A stretch of DNA of 64,000 nt, from positions 124,001-188,000 of the forward strand of contig JAOBJW010000001.1 in the NCBI GenBank assembly GCA_025728315.1, written 5' to 3'. Position numbers and translations under genes: made by a program. The notes beneath the pieces were generated by a model, which ran no database searches, had not been told where the DNA came from, and saw only the letters and a list, made by a program, of their open reading frames with translations. Of the stretch, positions 1-8,966 are shown one piece after another. The DNA comes from Candidatus Lightella neohaematopini. Its GTDB lineage: Bacteria > Pseudomonadota > Gammaproteobacteria > Enterobacterales > Enterobacteriaceae. The stretch's first letter is position 1. The number at the start of each line of letters is the position of its first letter.

Positions 1-223
1 CAATATTTATTACTAAATTTGGTGAAAAATAATTTATTAAAATAGTAGTTCCTAAAGATGCAGATACTTTACCCACACCGGTTTTAATTATTACCACTTT
101 AATAGTACCAATATTACCACAATATATTATACATCTACCAAGAATTTTTTTTTTAATATTAGTTAATTGTTGACACAATAATACTATCTCGTCTTTTATA
201 GCTCCTATAATACCAATTATCAT
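1..223 (-). CDS. mtnN: 5'-methylthioadenosine/S-adenosylhomocysteine nucleosidase, N-terminal part (cut by window edge)
   Basis: Reading leftward from an ATG at 223-221 gives about 74 residues that match the start of E. coli MtnN/Pfs. The reading begins MIIGIIGAIKDEI, continues through a GNIGTIKVVIIKTGVGKVSA stretch and reaches FSPNLVIN where the window ends. The family hydrolyses adenine from methylthioadenosine and S-adenosylhomocysteine. This clears the by-products of SAM-using reactions, including the radical-SAM steps BioB and LipA encoded in this window. The N-terminal GIIGAxxxE motif, with the conserved Glu of the active site, is visible. The rest of the gene, including the catalytic Asp, lies outside. 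It is divergent from ispD across about 230 bp with no recognised site. Confidence 0.85.
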   Translation of the reverse strand, partial: MIIGIIGAIKDEIVLLCQQLTNIKKKILGRCIIYCGNIGTIKVVIIKTGVGKVSASLGTTILINYFSPNLVINI

Positions 224-453
224 ACAAATCTTAAATTTAATTATCTAATTTTATTAAATTATGATATTATGTTTTAATTATATCTTATAAAATAAATATT
301 ATAAATATTTTTAGTAAAGTTTTAACTTATTTATTACAGATATAAATTAATTTTTGATTAAAAAAATTAATGAGTAATTTTAGTTTAACTAAAAAAATAT
401 AATTTTTGATATTTTTTTATTTATTCTATTAAACTAGAGTTAAACATTATTGT

Positions 454-1158
454 ATGTTAAATAAAAAGATATTTCCTGATATTATTGCAATAGTAGCAGC
501 AGCTGGTATTGGTAAAAGAATGAATATTAATATTCCAAAACAATATTTAACTATTGCTAACAAAACAGTATTAGAACATGTTATTGATAAACTATTATTA
601 GTACAGTGTATAAAAAATATAGTAATAGTAATTAATTCTAATGATTATTATTTTAATAAATTATCATTATCAAAAAATAACAAATTAACTATTGTTCATG
701 GAGGTATATCTAGATTTTATTCAATTATTAATGCTTTAAGATATATAAATTATACTAAATGGGTTCTTATTCATGATGCTGTTCGTCCTTGTTTGCATCA
801 AGATGATTTATATAAATTATTATTAATTACTAATTATTCCACTATAGGGGGTATTTTAGCAACCCCGGTAGTTAATACTATAAAAGTAGTAAATACTAAT
901 AGTAATATAAAGTTAGCTAATAATACATTAAATCGTAGTAAATTATGGCAAGCATTAACACCCCAAATATTTAATTTTGAATTACTAAAATATTGTTTTG
1001 AGCAAATATTAAAAAAAAATGTATTAATTACTGATGAATCTAGTGCATTAGAATATTTTGGTTACAAACCAATTGTTATTCAAGGTAGATCAGATAATAT
1101 TAAAATAACTAGTAAAAGTGATATTACTTTTATTAATAATTATTTTAGTAAATTTTAA
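454..1158 (+). CDS. ispD: 2-C-methyl-D-erythritol 4-phosphate cytidylyltransferase
   Basis: IspD couples CTP to methylerythritol phosphate in the non-mevalonate (MEP) isoprenoid pathway, in the cytosol. The 234 residues equal the usual length (E. coli 236). The nucleotide-binding signature AAAGIGKRM is followed by PKQYL near residues 16-32. HDAVRPC near residue 107 and the NRSKLWQALTPQ motif, which carries the conserved Arg, are present. The ATG at 454 gives an N-terminus like that of the family; no strong Shine-Dalgarno precedes it. The stop lies 10 bp before ispF, as in the enteric ispD-ispF pair. ftsB, which precedes ispD in E. coli, is absent here. Confidence 0.95.
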   Translation: MLNKKIFPDIIAIVAAAGIGKRMNINIPKQYLTIANKTVLEHVIDKLLLVQCIKNIVIVINSNDYYFNKLSLSKNNKLTIVHGGISRFYSIINALRYINYTKWVLIHDAVRPCLHQDDLYKLLLITNYSTIGGILATPVVNTIKVVNTNSNIKLANNTLNRSKLWQALTPQIFNFELLKYCFEQILKKNVLITDESSALEYFGYKPIVIQGRSDNIKITSKSDITFINNYFSKF

Positions 1159-1168
1159 TATTACTAAT

Positions 1169-1636
1169 ATGCGTATTGGTTACGGTTTTGATATTCATAA
1201 ATTTGATAATTATGGTAATTTAATATTAGGTGGAGTAAAAATACCAATGTTTAATAAATTACTTGCTCATTCTGATGGTGATGTATTACTACATGCTATA
1301 ATAGATGCTTTATTAGGGGCTGCTAATATGAACGATATTGGTACTTTATTTCCTAATAGTAATAAATTTAAGAATATAAATAGTCGAATTATGTTAATAA
1401 ATACTTGGAAATTAATAACAAATAAAAATAAATATACTATTAATAATATAGATACTACTATTATTGCACAAAAACCAAAATTATCTCAATTTTTTTATAA
1501 AATGCGTATAAATATTTCTAAAGATCTTAATTGTTCAATAGATAATATTAATCTTAAGGCAACTACAACAAATGGGGTACCATTTATCAATAATATTAAT
1601 GCTATAGCATGTGTAGCTATAGTATTATTAATATAA
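1169..1636 (+). CDS. ispF: 2-C-methyl-D-erythritol 2,4-cyclodiphosphate synthase
   Basis: IspF closes the cyclodiphosphate ring in the MEP isoprenoid pathway. I place the start at the ATG at 1169, giving MRIGYGFDIHKF as in E. coli (155 residues against 159). A longer reading from 1118 would overlap ispD and adds 17 residues with no homology. Zinc ligands D8, H10 and H42 (in AHSDGDV) are present, as is GTLFP. The C-terminal block keeps KATTT but then reads NGVPF, so the Glu found at position 135 in E. coli is Asn, and the RGEG phosphate-binding stretch is lost. It forms a two-gene unit with ispD. Confidence 0.94.
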   Translation: MRIGYGFDIHKFDNYGNLILGGVKIPMFNKLLAHSDGDVLLHAIIDALLGAANMNDIGTLFPNSNKFKNINSRIMLINTWKLITNKNKYTINNIDTTIIAQKPKLSQFFYKMRINISKDLNCSIDNINLKATTTNGVPFINNINAIACVAIVLLI

Positions 1637-1703
1637 TGTAGAAATTATTATGAAAATAAATTTAGTATATTAAAATAGTATATTAATTAGATATTTTATA
1701 ATA

Positions 1704-1740
1704 TAAATAATGATTAAATAGATTTATAAATCATTATTTA
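1704..1740. repeat. 12-bp perfect inverted repeat (hairpin) between ispF and recA
   Basis: TAAATAATGATT at 1704-1715 pairs perfectly with AATCATTATTTA at 1729-1740 across a 13-nt loop. It lies 67 bp after the ispF stop and 136 bp before recA. No clear T-run follows, so it is not a textbook terminator. It could be an RNA-stabilising 3' hairpin for ispDF. Chance palindromes are common in sequence this AT-rich. The other bases of this 240-bp gap show nothing I recognise, and no LexA box is visible. Confidence 0.35.
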
Positions 1741-1876
1741 ATTATTGAAAATAGTTTATTAAGTTAAATTAATAATATTATAATTAATTAACATTACTAG
1801 ATAATATTTATTTATTAAATAATAAAAATTATTAACATTATTAGTATAGTAATTTTATAATTATTTAAGGAATATA

Positions 1877-2920
1877 ATGATTACTGATGATAATAAAAAA
1901 AAAGCATTAGCAATAGCTTTAACACAAATAGAGAAACAGTTTGGTAAAGGATCTATTATGCGTTTAGGTGAAGACCGATCAATGGATATTGAAACAATTT
2001 CAACTGGTTCAATATCATTAGATGTTGCATTGGGAGGTGGTTTACCAATGGGAAGAATTATAGAAATTTATGGTCCGGAATCATCTGGTAAAACTACTTT
2101 AACTTTACAAATAATTTCTTCAGCACAAAATAATAATAAGATATGTGCTTTTATAGATGCTGAACATGCATTAGATCCAATATATGCAAAAAAATTAGGT
2201 GTTGATATAGATAATTTATTATGTTCTCAACCAGATACTGGTGAACAAGCATTAGAAATATGTGATGCTTTAGTAAAATCAGGAGCTGTTGATGTTATTG
2301 TAATTGACTCAGTAGCAGCGTTAGCACCAAAAGCAGAAATAGATGGAGAAATAGGCGATGCACATATAGGATTAGCTGCTCGTATGATGAGTCAAGCTAT
2401 GAGAAAATTAGCTAGTAATTTAAAACATGCAAATACATTACTAATTTTTACTAATCAAATTCGTATGAAAATAGGAGCTATGTTTGGAAATACAGAAACT
2501 ACTGCTGGAGGTAATGCATTAAAATTTTATGCCTCTGTTCGTTTAGATATTAGACGTATAGGTCCAGTGAAAGATGGTGAATTAGTTATTGGTAATGAAA
2601 CACGTATTAAGGTAGTAAAAAATAAGATAGCAGCACCTTTTAAACAAGCTGAGTTTCAAATTCTTTATGGGGCTGGTATTAATAAATTAGGAGAATTAAT
2701 TGATTTTGGTTTAAAATATAAAATAATAGAAAAATTAGGTACTTGGTATCGTTATAATGGTAATAATATTGGTCAAGGAAAATTAAATGCATGTAAATTT
2801 TTAAAAGAAAATCATCATATATTAGTTCAGTTAGATAAAGAATTACGTAATATGTTATTAAGTAAATGTGAATCAGAAACAATTAAAAATAATAGTAATA
2901 CAAACGAAAATTTAATCTAA
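1877..2920 (+). CDS. recA: RecA recombinase
   Basis: RecA forms filaments on single-stranded DNA and drives strand exchange in recombination and repair. The 347 residues are near the E. coli length (353). The Walker A motif GPESSGKT lies near residues 66-73. The Walker B stretch [10 protein letters not shown], the loop-2 region with [14 protein letters not shown], and [11 protein letters not shown] are all intact. A good Shine-Dalgarno (AAGGA) precedes the ATG. The C-terminal tail is Asn-rich and less acidic than in E. coli, where the acidic tail restrains activity. recX, which follows recA in E. coli, is missing: alaS starts 12 bp after the stop. Many endosymbionts with genomes this reduced lack recA, so its retention is informative. 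Confidence 0.98.
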   Translation: MITDDNKKKALAIALTQIEKQFGKGSIMRLGEDRSMDIETISTGSISLDVALGGGLPMGRIIEIYGPESSGKTTLTLQIISSAQNNNKICAFIDAEHALDPIYAKKLGVDIDNLLCSQPDTGEQALEICDALVKSGAVDVIVIDSVAALAPKAEIDGEIGDAHIGLAARMMSQAMRKLASNLKHANTLLIFTNQIRMKIGAMFGNTETTAGGNALKFYASVRLDIRRIGPVKDGELVIGNETRIKVVKNKIAAPFKQAEFQILYGAGINKLGELIDFGLKYKIIEKLGTWYRYNGNNIGQGKLNACKFLKENHHILVQLDKELRNMLLSKCESETIKNNSNTNENLI

Positions 2921-2932
2921 TTGGTATAATTA

Positions 2933-5581
2933 ATGTATAAATCTTTTTTGGAAATTCGACAAATATTTTTGAATTATTTTGTGAGTAAAAATCATCAGTT
3001 AGTTAATAGTAGCTCATTAATACCAAAAAATGATTCAACACTAATGTTTACTAATGCTGGAATGAATCAATTTAAAAATATTTTTCTTGGTATTGAACAA
3101 CCTAAACATATTAATGTTGTTACTGCACAAAGATGTGTAAGAGCTGGTGGTAAACATAATGATTTAAATAATATTGGTTATACTAGACAACATCATACTT
3201 TTTTTGAAATGTTAGGTAACTTTAGTTTTGGTGGATATTATAAGTTAGATGCTATCCATTTTGCTTGGCAACTACTAACTAATAATAAATTATTTGCAAT
3301 ACCAAAAAATAAATTGTTAGTGACAGTAAATATACATGATACTTTCACAATACGTTGTTGGTTAAAATTAGGATTATCTAATAATCAATTAATATTAGTA
3401 GGTAATAAAAAACAAAAAATTTACTACTCTAATAATTTTTGGTACATGGGTGAATTAGGTCCATGTGGTCCATGTACGGAGATTTTTTATTACTTAGGTA
3501 ATAAAAATATCAATAATTATTTAAAAATATTTAATAGTAAAGAAAATAATGGAAATTTTTTAGAATTATGGAATTTAGTATTTATACAATTTAATAAACA
3601 GAATAATAATATTTTTCTACCATTGAATATTAATTCTGTTGATACAGGTATGGGTTTAGAACGTATAACTTCAGTATTACAAAATGTTAACTCTTGTTAT
3701 GAAATTGATTTATTTAAATCACTAATAGCTATTATTATAAAAAAATTAAAAGTTAAAAATTTCTGTAACTCAGCATTATATATAATTGCTGATCATATAC
3801 GTACTTGTGTATTTATCATAAGTGATGGTGTTTTTCCTAGTAATAATGGTAGAGGTTATGTTTTAAGAAAAATTATACGTCGTGCAGTAAACTATGGAAA
3901 AAAATTAGGTATTGAGTATTTATTTTTATATAAATTAGTAATTCCATTAATTAAAATTATGAAAGTAAAAACAAATAATTTTATTATTTCACTAAAAAAC
4001 ATTATGTATATTCTTAAACAAGAAGAACAACAATATAATAACACTATAAATAAAGGTAAAAAAATAATAAATAGAATAATATCTAAATTAAATAGTAACG
4101 TACTCAGTGGTAAAGTAATATTTTATTTGTATGATACTCATGGTGTTTCTTTAGATATAATCAAAAATATATGTAGTAATAGTAACATAAAAATAGATGA
4201 ATTAGAATTTAAAAAAGAAGTAAAAAAAAGAAAGGAACTAATATTAAATAAGAATAAAACAAGTATTAATACATTATTAAATAATTATAAAAAAACTAAA
4301 TTTATTGGCTATGACTGTATAGAATCCTTAAGTATTGTACAAGGAATAATATATAATTATCAAAATACAAATGAAGTATGCTATAACCAAAATAATAATA
4401 AAGTATATATTATTCTTAATCAAACACCATTTTATGGTGAATCTGGTGGTCAAGTTGGTGATCAGGGAAAAATATTATCAACTAATGTTATGATTAATAT
4501 TATTAATACAAAAAAATATGGTGATATATTTATTCATGAAGGTATTATGGAATATGGTGAGTTAAAAATTGGTATGGAAGTAATAGCATTAATTAATTAT
4601 GTAAGACGTAATTTAATTAGTATAAATCATACTGCTACTCATATGTTATATGCTGCTTTAAAAAAAATTAATAATACATATATTAAACAATATGGTTCAT
4701 ATATTGATGAATATCATTTACGTTTTGATATAATTAGTAATACATCATTAAAAAATTATATACCAGAAATAGAAAATATTATTAATCAACAAATTAGAAC
4801 TAATTTACCTGTTACAACTTATATTAATAATTTTGAATATACAAAAACTAGTATAGTATTATCAAGTAATATTAAACATAAAAATATTAATAATAATTTA
4901 AGAAGTATTAAAATTGGTAATATATCTTACGAAGACTGTGGTGGTACACATGTTAAATTTACTAAAGATATTAATTTATTTTGTATTATAAGTGAATTAG
5001 GAATTGCTAAAGGTGTAAGACGCTTAGAAGCAATTACTAATGAAGTTGCATTTAATTTCTTAAGAGAACAAAAAAGTACTATATTAAAAATTTCTGAATT
5101 AATTAAATCTAATACAAAATCAGTATTTAAACAAACATCAATATTAGTAAATAATTATAAAGTTTTAAAACAAGAAATAATAAATCTAGAAAAACAATAT
5201 ATTATTAGTCAAGTAAAAATCTTACGTTATAAGATTAAATATTACTTAAATAATAGTCATATTTTAGTGGAACAGATTAACTGTAGTAATATCGGTATAT
5301 TAATTAATATTGTAAAATTATTAAAAAAAAATTTAAATTCATTGATTATTGTGTTATTTACCAAAATAGATAATACTATTTATTTAGTAGTTGGTATAAC
5401 TAATAATATAATTAAATATGTACAGGCGAATAATATTACTAAATATTTAATTGATAATATTGGAGGTAAGGGTGGTGGTACCTCAAATATATCTCAGATA
5501 GTAATTCATAATATTGATTTGTTACCTAGTATTATAAATACTATACATATGCTATTATCTAATAAAAAAATAATATATTAA
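2933..5581 (+). CDS. alaS: alanyl-tRNA synthetase
   Basis: AlaS charges tRNA-Ala. At 882 residues it is full length (E. coli 876). The class II catalytic core is at the N-terminus, with TNAGMNQFK, the RCVRAGGKHNDL block and GNFSFGGY. The editing domain keeps its zinc and catalytic signatures HTATH (around residues 563-567) and CGGTH (around 667). The C-terminal DHHA1 domain ends with the GGKGGG motif. Thus alanine proofreading looks intact here, in contrast to LeuS. The gene follows recA by 12 bp with no space for recX, and csrA follows 79 bp later, preserving recA-alaS-csrA order. Confidence 0.98.
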   Translation: MYKSFLEIRQIFLNYFVSKNHQLVNSSSLIPKNDSTLMFTNAGMNQFKNIFLGIEQPKHINVVTAQRCVRAGGKHNDLNNIGYTRQHHTFFEMLGNFSFGGYYKLDAIHFAWQLLTNNKLFAIPKNKLLVTVNIHDTFTIRCWLKLGLSNNQLILVGNKKQKIYYSNNFWYMGELGPCGPCTEIFYYLGNKNINNYLKIFNSKENNGNFLELWNLVFIQFNKQNNNIFLPLNINSVDTGMGLERITSVLQNVNSCYEIDLFKSLIAIIIKKLKVKNFCNSALYIIADHIRTCVFIISDGVFPSNNGRGYVLRKIIRRAVNYGKKLGIEYLFLYKLVIPLIKIMKVKTNNFIISLKNIMYILKQEEQQYNNTINKGKKIINRIISKLNSNVLSGKVIFYLYDTHGVSLDIIKNICSNSNIKIDELEFKKEVKKRKELILNKNKTSINTLLNNYKKTKFIGYDCIESLSIVQGIIYNYQNTNEVCYNQNNNKVYIILNQTPFYGESGGQVGDQGKILSTNVMINIINTKKYGDIFIHEGIMEYGELKIGMEVIALINYVRRNLISINHTATHMLYAALKKINNTYIKQYGSYIDEYHLRFDIISNTSLKNYIPEIENIINQQIRTNLPVTTYINNFEYTKTSIVLSSNIKHKNINNNLRSIKIGNISYEDCGGTHVKFTKDINLFCIISELGIAKGVRRLEAITNEVAFNFLREQKSTILKISELIKSNTKSVFKQTSILVNNYKVLKQEIINLEKQYIISQVKILRYKIKYYLNNSHILVEQINCSNIGILINIVKLLKKNLNSLIIVLFTKIDNTIYLVVGITNNIIKYVQANNITKYLIDNIGGKGGGTSNISQIVIHNIDLLPSIINTIHMLLSNKKIIY

Positions 5582-5660
5582 TAATATATTTATATTATTA
5601 TATTAATTTATGTTGATAATTTTAAATAGCGTTTAAATATTTAAAGGATACAGTAAAGTA

Positions 5661-5837
5661 ATGCTTATTTTAACTCGTCGGGTTGGTGAAACTTTAATTA
5701 TAAATGATAATATTACAGTTACTATTTTAAATATTAAAGGTAATCAAATTCGTATTGGTATAAATGCACCTAAAGAAATATCTGTACATCGTAAGGAAGT
5801 ATATCAACGTCTTAAAACAAAAAATAAGTTGTTATAA
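5661..5837 (+). CDS. csrA: carbon storage regulator CsrA (RNA-binding translational regulator)
   Basis: This is a 58-residue protein starting [17 protein letters not shown] and containing [18 protein letters not shown]. It matches E. coli CsrA (61 residues) almost throughout. CsrA dimers bind GGA motifs in mRNA leaders and control translation and stability. The key RNA-contact residues L4, R6/R7 and R44 (in SVHR) are present; the tail is slightly shorter. AAAGGA at 5643-5648 is an upstream Shine-Dalgarno-like site, though spaced about 12 nt from the ATG. Position after alaS and before tRNA-Ser matches enteric gene order. No csrB/csrC-like antagonist RNA was seen here. Confidence 0.97.
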   Translation: MLILTRRVGETLIINDNITVTILNIKGNQIRIGINAPKEISVHRKEVYQRLKTKNKLL

Positions 5838-5864
5838 ATTTAACAATAACTTGATAATTATTTG

Positions 5865-5884
5865 TAATACATTTGTATTATAAT
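5865..5884 (+). promoter_or_regulatory. possible -10 element and dyad upstream of tRNA-Ser
   Basis: TATAAT at 5879-5884 lies 13 bp before the tRNA-Ser 5' end, a plausible spacing for a tRNA promoter. It overlaps the end of a perfect dyad, TAATACA-TT-TGTATTA, at 5865-5880. The best -35 candidate is TTGATA at 5851-5856, but its spacing to the -10 is 22 bp, which is too long. The call rests on the -10 and on position only. Confidence 0.3.
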
Positions 5885-5897
5885 GATAATATAATTA

Positions 5898-5984
5898 GGT
5901 GAGGTGGCCGAGAGGATTAAGGCACTCCCCTGCTAAGGGAGTATACAGTGACCTGTATCGAGGGTTCGAATCCCTCCCTCATCG
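5898..5984 (+). tRNA. serV: tRNA-Ser (anticodon GCU)
   Basis: This is an 87-nt class II tRNA with a long variable arm. The acceptor stem GGTGAGG pairs with CCTCATC, including one G-U at 2-71, and the discriminator is G. The anticodon GCT at 5932-5934 sits in a CCCCT/AGGGG-type stem and reads AGC/AGU serine codons. The T arm contains GGTTCGAATCC. CCA is not encoded: ATT follows the discriminator. The order csrA then tRNA-Ser(GCU) then tRNA-Arg(ACG) is the E. coli order. Confidence 0.97.
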
Positions 5985-5998
5985 ATTTACTTTATTTT

Positions 5999-6072
5999 GC
6001 ATCCGTAGCTCAGTTGGATAGAGTACCCGGCTACGAACCGGGAGGTCGGGGGTTCAAATCCTCCCGGATGTA
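5999..6072 (+). tRNA. argV: tRNA-Arg (anticodon ACG)
   Basis: This 74-nt tRNA has D-arm GTAGCTCAGTTGGATAGAG, anticodon ACG at 6033-6035 (A34 presumably edited to inosine by TadA to read CGU/CGC/CGA) and T arm GGTTCAAATCC. It matches E. coli argV closely. The acceptor stem is GCATCCG against CGGATGT, so the first pair is G1-U72 where E. coli has G-C. CCA is not encoded. It lies 14 bp after tRNA-Ser and is probably cotranscribed with it. Confidence 0.97.
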
Positions 6073-6135
6073 AGAAGTAAGTTAATTAATAAATAAGTTA
6101 GTTTTTAATATGTCAAAAATCTTAAAATTACTAGT

Positions 6136-6220
6136 GTATCTATTTAAAAGTATTAAACTAAGATCTTTATAAATAGATACTAAAATAATATTATTAAATT
6201 AATTATTCTGTTAATTTAAT
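6136..6220. repeat. two adjacent perfect inverted repeats downstream of tRNA-Arg
   Basis: GTATCTATTTA at 6136-6146 pairs with TAAATAGATAC at 6170-6180 (11 bp, 23-nt loop). ATTAAATTAA at 6193-6202 pairs with TTAATTTAAT at 6211-6220 (10 bp, 8-nt loop). They lie 60-150 bp after the tRNA pair and could form RNA hairpins at the end of its transcript. There are no T-runs. Chance occurrence in AT-only sequence is a real alternative, more so for the second repeat; the first contains G and C. Confidence 0.3.
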
Positions 6221-7220
6221 TTGACATTAACTTATAAAAAATTACTGCTAATTTTTGTAATCTTCATTATAATTTATTGCTTATCTTAAACTATACACTG
6301 ATGACATTTATATAATTTATACAGAATATATTATTAATAATACAAAAGTATAATTTATTATATATTTAGTATATCTATTATATTAATAATATTAAATTTA
6401 TTTTAATATAGTTAAGTAATAATTCTAATAAAGTATGAAATTAATAAAAAAATGTTGTAAAAATATTATTATAATATTTTAGTACTATTACTAAATATAT
6501 TGTAATTTTTATTATTAAATTTTTTGAAGAGTAACGTAATGATATAATTAATTTAGAAATAGACAAATAATAACATTTAATAGTTAATTACGATAATTAT
6601 AGATTTAGCTAAATTAATAAATACTTATTCAATAATTTTTGTTTATAATTTACTTTTTAAGTAAAAAATTTAATTTATCACTATATAGACAATAAATTTT
6701 ATATTTCTTAGTATGTATAAGTTTATTTAAAAATAAATAATTAAGTTGTAAAAAATTTTAGTAATATAAATAACTTTGTTATTACTCTCATTTAAAAGTT
6801 AATATATTAAAGAGTTGTAAGTATACTATATTAAAATTATAAAAATAAAGTATGTAATTATTTATAATTAATATACTGTAAATAAATAATAAATTATATT
6901 CTTTATTTATATTTAAATAAATATTGCTAAATATATTTAATGATAAATTAATATTTTCAAATTAGATTAGATTTATTATTATTTTTTTATTTATATTAAT
7001 AAAAATATTATTTTTAAATAAATTTTAATTTAGTGTGTTTTATTATAATTATTAAAACTATAATAAAAATAAAATATTTTATATTAACTAAATTAAAGGA
7101 AAAACTTTTTTAGAAAAAAGAAAACTAAGAATTTGTTAGTACATTTGTTATTTTTTAAAAATATTATAAAAATAATTATTATCTAATTTTATAATAAACG
7201 AAATATTATATTATAATAAT

Positions 7221-7288
7221 TTTTAATCTAATTAGATAAAAAATATAATTTATGATGTTAAATGATTTTTTAGCTAATTAGATTAAAA
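7221..7288. repeat. 15-bp perfect inverted repeat in the gene-free region
   Basis: TTTTAATCTAATTAG at 7221-7235 pairs with CTAATTAGATTAAAA at 7274-7288 across a 38-nt loop. The left arm also contains the self-complementary 12-mer ATCTAATTAGAT. This is the longest perfect dyad I found in the non-coding DNA. No function can be assigned. Confidence 0.35.
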
Positions 7289-7867
7289 TCACTACTTTAA
7301 TAGTAAGATTATTAAATTTACATTATTTAGCAATATAAAAATATTTTTATTTTAAATTTTGTATTTTAGATATAATTTTTCTTAAAAAATATATAAAATA
7401 AAACATTTATTTGCTAAATTCATATATATTAATAATAATATTACTTACATTATTAATATTTTCTTATTTGTTATAGTACTAAGATTTTATATTATCACTA
7501 GTCAGTAATATTACTATTTCTATTAATAAATTTAATATAATTTAAAATCATTAATAAATAAAATCTTATCATTAATTACACAAAGTATTAGAAATAGATA
7601 AATATTAATATAAAAAATTATAATATGAGTTTTATAAGTAGTAGAAATTACTACTAAAAATATCTTAAAAAAAATATTGATGTTAATTATAATTATATAT
7701 TACTATGGTTGTATAGTTATGCTCTTATTTAAATTAACTTATTATATTTTTAATATAATTAAAAATTAGTTAATAATTATATTTATTAGATTTTAAAATC
7801 TTGTATCTAAAGTTTATTAAAATACTGTAATTTTCTATACATAAAAATAAATTATAATTAGGATATT

Positions 7868-8965
7868 ATGTCCAAAATAAATGTTATTCTTAACTATGCA
7901 TATAGTATTAAAGAAAAAATAGTTACACTAAAATTAAGAACTAATTTCTTTCATAAAGAAAAAGAATTAAATAAAATTAGTAAAGAATTAAATTTATCAA
8001 ATAAATTTACTAATAGTAATTTAATAATTAAATTAAAAAGACAATATAATGCACTGTATTATGATATTAATATAATTAGTAATTTTGTTAATCAGTTAAA
8101 TGATATTATAGAATTAATAAAATTATTTTCTAATCAATATAATAATGAAATATTTAATGAAATAAAAGATGAATTAAATAGTATTGATAATCAACTAAGT
8201 ATACTTGAATTTAATCAAATATTTTCTGGTAAACATGATGATGCTAATTGTTATATTGATATACAAGCAGGATCAGGAGGGGTAGAAGCCCAAGATTGGG
8301 CTAATATATTACTTAAAATGTATCTACGTTGGTCAGAATTACATAAATTTAAAACTAATATTATTTACGAAATGTTAGGAGAAAAACAAGGTATTAAATC
8401 AGTTACTATTAAAATAATTGGTAGGTATGCGTACGGATGGTTACGTACTGAAACAGGAGTACATCGATTAATTAGACAAAATCCAATTAGTTCTAGTAAA
8501 CGAAGACATACTTCATTTAGTTCATTATTTGTATATCCTGATATTCATACTAATACTAATATAATATTAAATAAGTCTGACTTAAAAATTGATGTCTATC
8601 GTTCTTCTGGATCAGGTGGACAACATGTAAATAAAACAGAATCAGCAGTACGTATTACACACTTACCAACAAAAATTGTCACACAATGTCAAAATAGTAG
8701 ATCTCAACATAAAAATAAATTACAAGCATTAAAACAATTAAAAATAAAACTTTATCAATTAGAAGTTAAAAAACAATATATAAAGCAACAGTATTTAGAA
8801 AATAATAAAGTAAAAATTAATTGGGGTAACCATATTCGCTCTTATATTATAGATAATTCTTTAATTAAAGATATTCGTACTGGTATAGAAACACGTAATG
8901 TACAATCTGTATTAAATGGAAATTTAGATAAATTTATTAAAGCTAGTCTTAAAGCAGGTTTATAA
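7868..8965 (+). CDS. prfB: peptide chain release factor 2, without programmed frameshift
   Basis: RF2 ends translation at UAA and UGA. The 365 residues align end to end with E. coli RF2, and the GGQ catalytic tripeptide is at residues 250-252 (8615-8623). Two oddities: the E. coli CUU-UGA frameshift site at codons 25-26 is here ACT-AAT, in one continuous frame with no upstream Shine-Dalgarno-like stimulator. Also the stop-recognition tripeptide SPF at 205-207 reads NPI (8480-8488), flanked by conserved HRLIRQ and RRHTSF. AGGA lies just before the ATG. lysS begins 1 bp after the stop, as in the enteric prfB-lysS operon. Confidence 0.97.
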   Translation: MSKINVILNYAYSIKEKIVTLKLRTNFFHKEKELNKISKELNLSNKFTNSNLIIKLKRQYNALYYDINIISNFVNQLNDIIELIKLFSNQYNNEIFNEIKDELNSIDNQLSILEFNQIFSGKHDDANCYIDIQAGSGGVEAQDWANILLKMYLRWSELHKFKTNIIYEMLGEKQGIKSVTIKIIGRYAYGWLRTETGVHRLIRQNPISSSKRRHTSFSSLFVYPDIHTNTNIILNKSDLKIDVYRSSGSGGQHVNKTESAVRITHLPTKIVTQCQNSRSQHKNKLQALKQLKIKLYQLEVKKQYIKQQYLENNKVKINWGNHIRSYIIDNSLIKDIRTGIETRNVQSVLNGNLDKFIKASLKAGL

Positions 8966-8966
8966 T

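Larger units (their letters stand above)
6073..7867. other. 1.8-kb gene-free, extremely AT-rich region
   Basis: No open reading frame of useful length, tRNA, tmRNA, RNase P RNA or 4.5S RNA motif can be recognised in either strand between tRNA-Arg and prfB. Apart from inverted repeats it shows no structure I can name. It is even poorer in G and C than the flanking genes. The likeliest reading is the eroded remains of deleted genes; in E. coli, gshA and luxS lie downstream of this tRNA cluster. The prfB promoter must be near the right end. No DnaA-box cluster is visible, so an origin is not supported. It is the longest non-coding stretch in the window. Confidence 0.6.

Noticed and set aside
1118..1168. 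Longer ispF starting inside ispD
   Set aside because: The extra 17 residues are hydrophobic, lack homology and overlap ispD; the ATG at 1169 gives the family N-terminus.
6073..7867. Replication origin in the long gene-free region
   Set aside because: No cluster of DnaA boxes, no 13-mer array and no origin-linked gene (gidA, dnaA, dnaN) nearby.
6073..7867. CRISPR array or tandem repeats
   Set aside because: The AT-rich words recur irregularly, with no fixed repeat-spacer spacing, and no cas gene is near.
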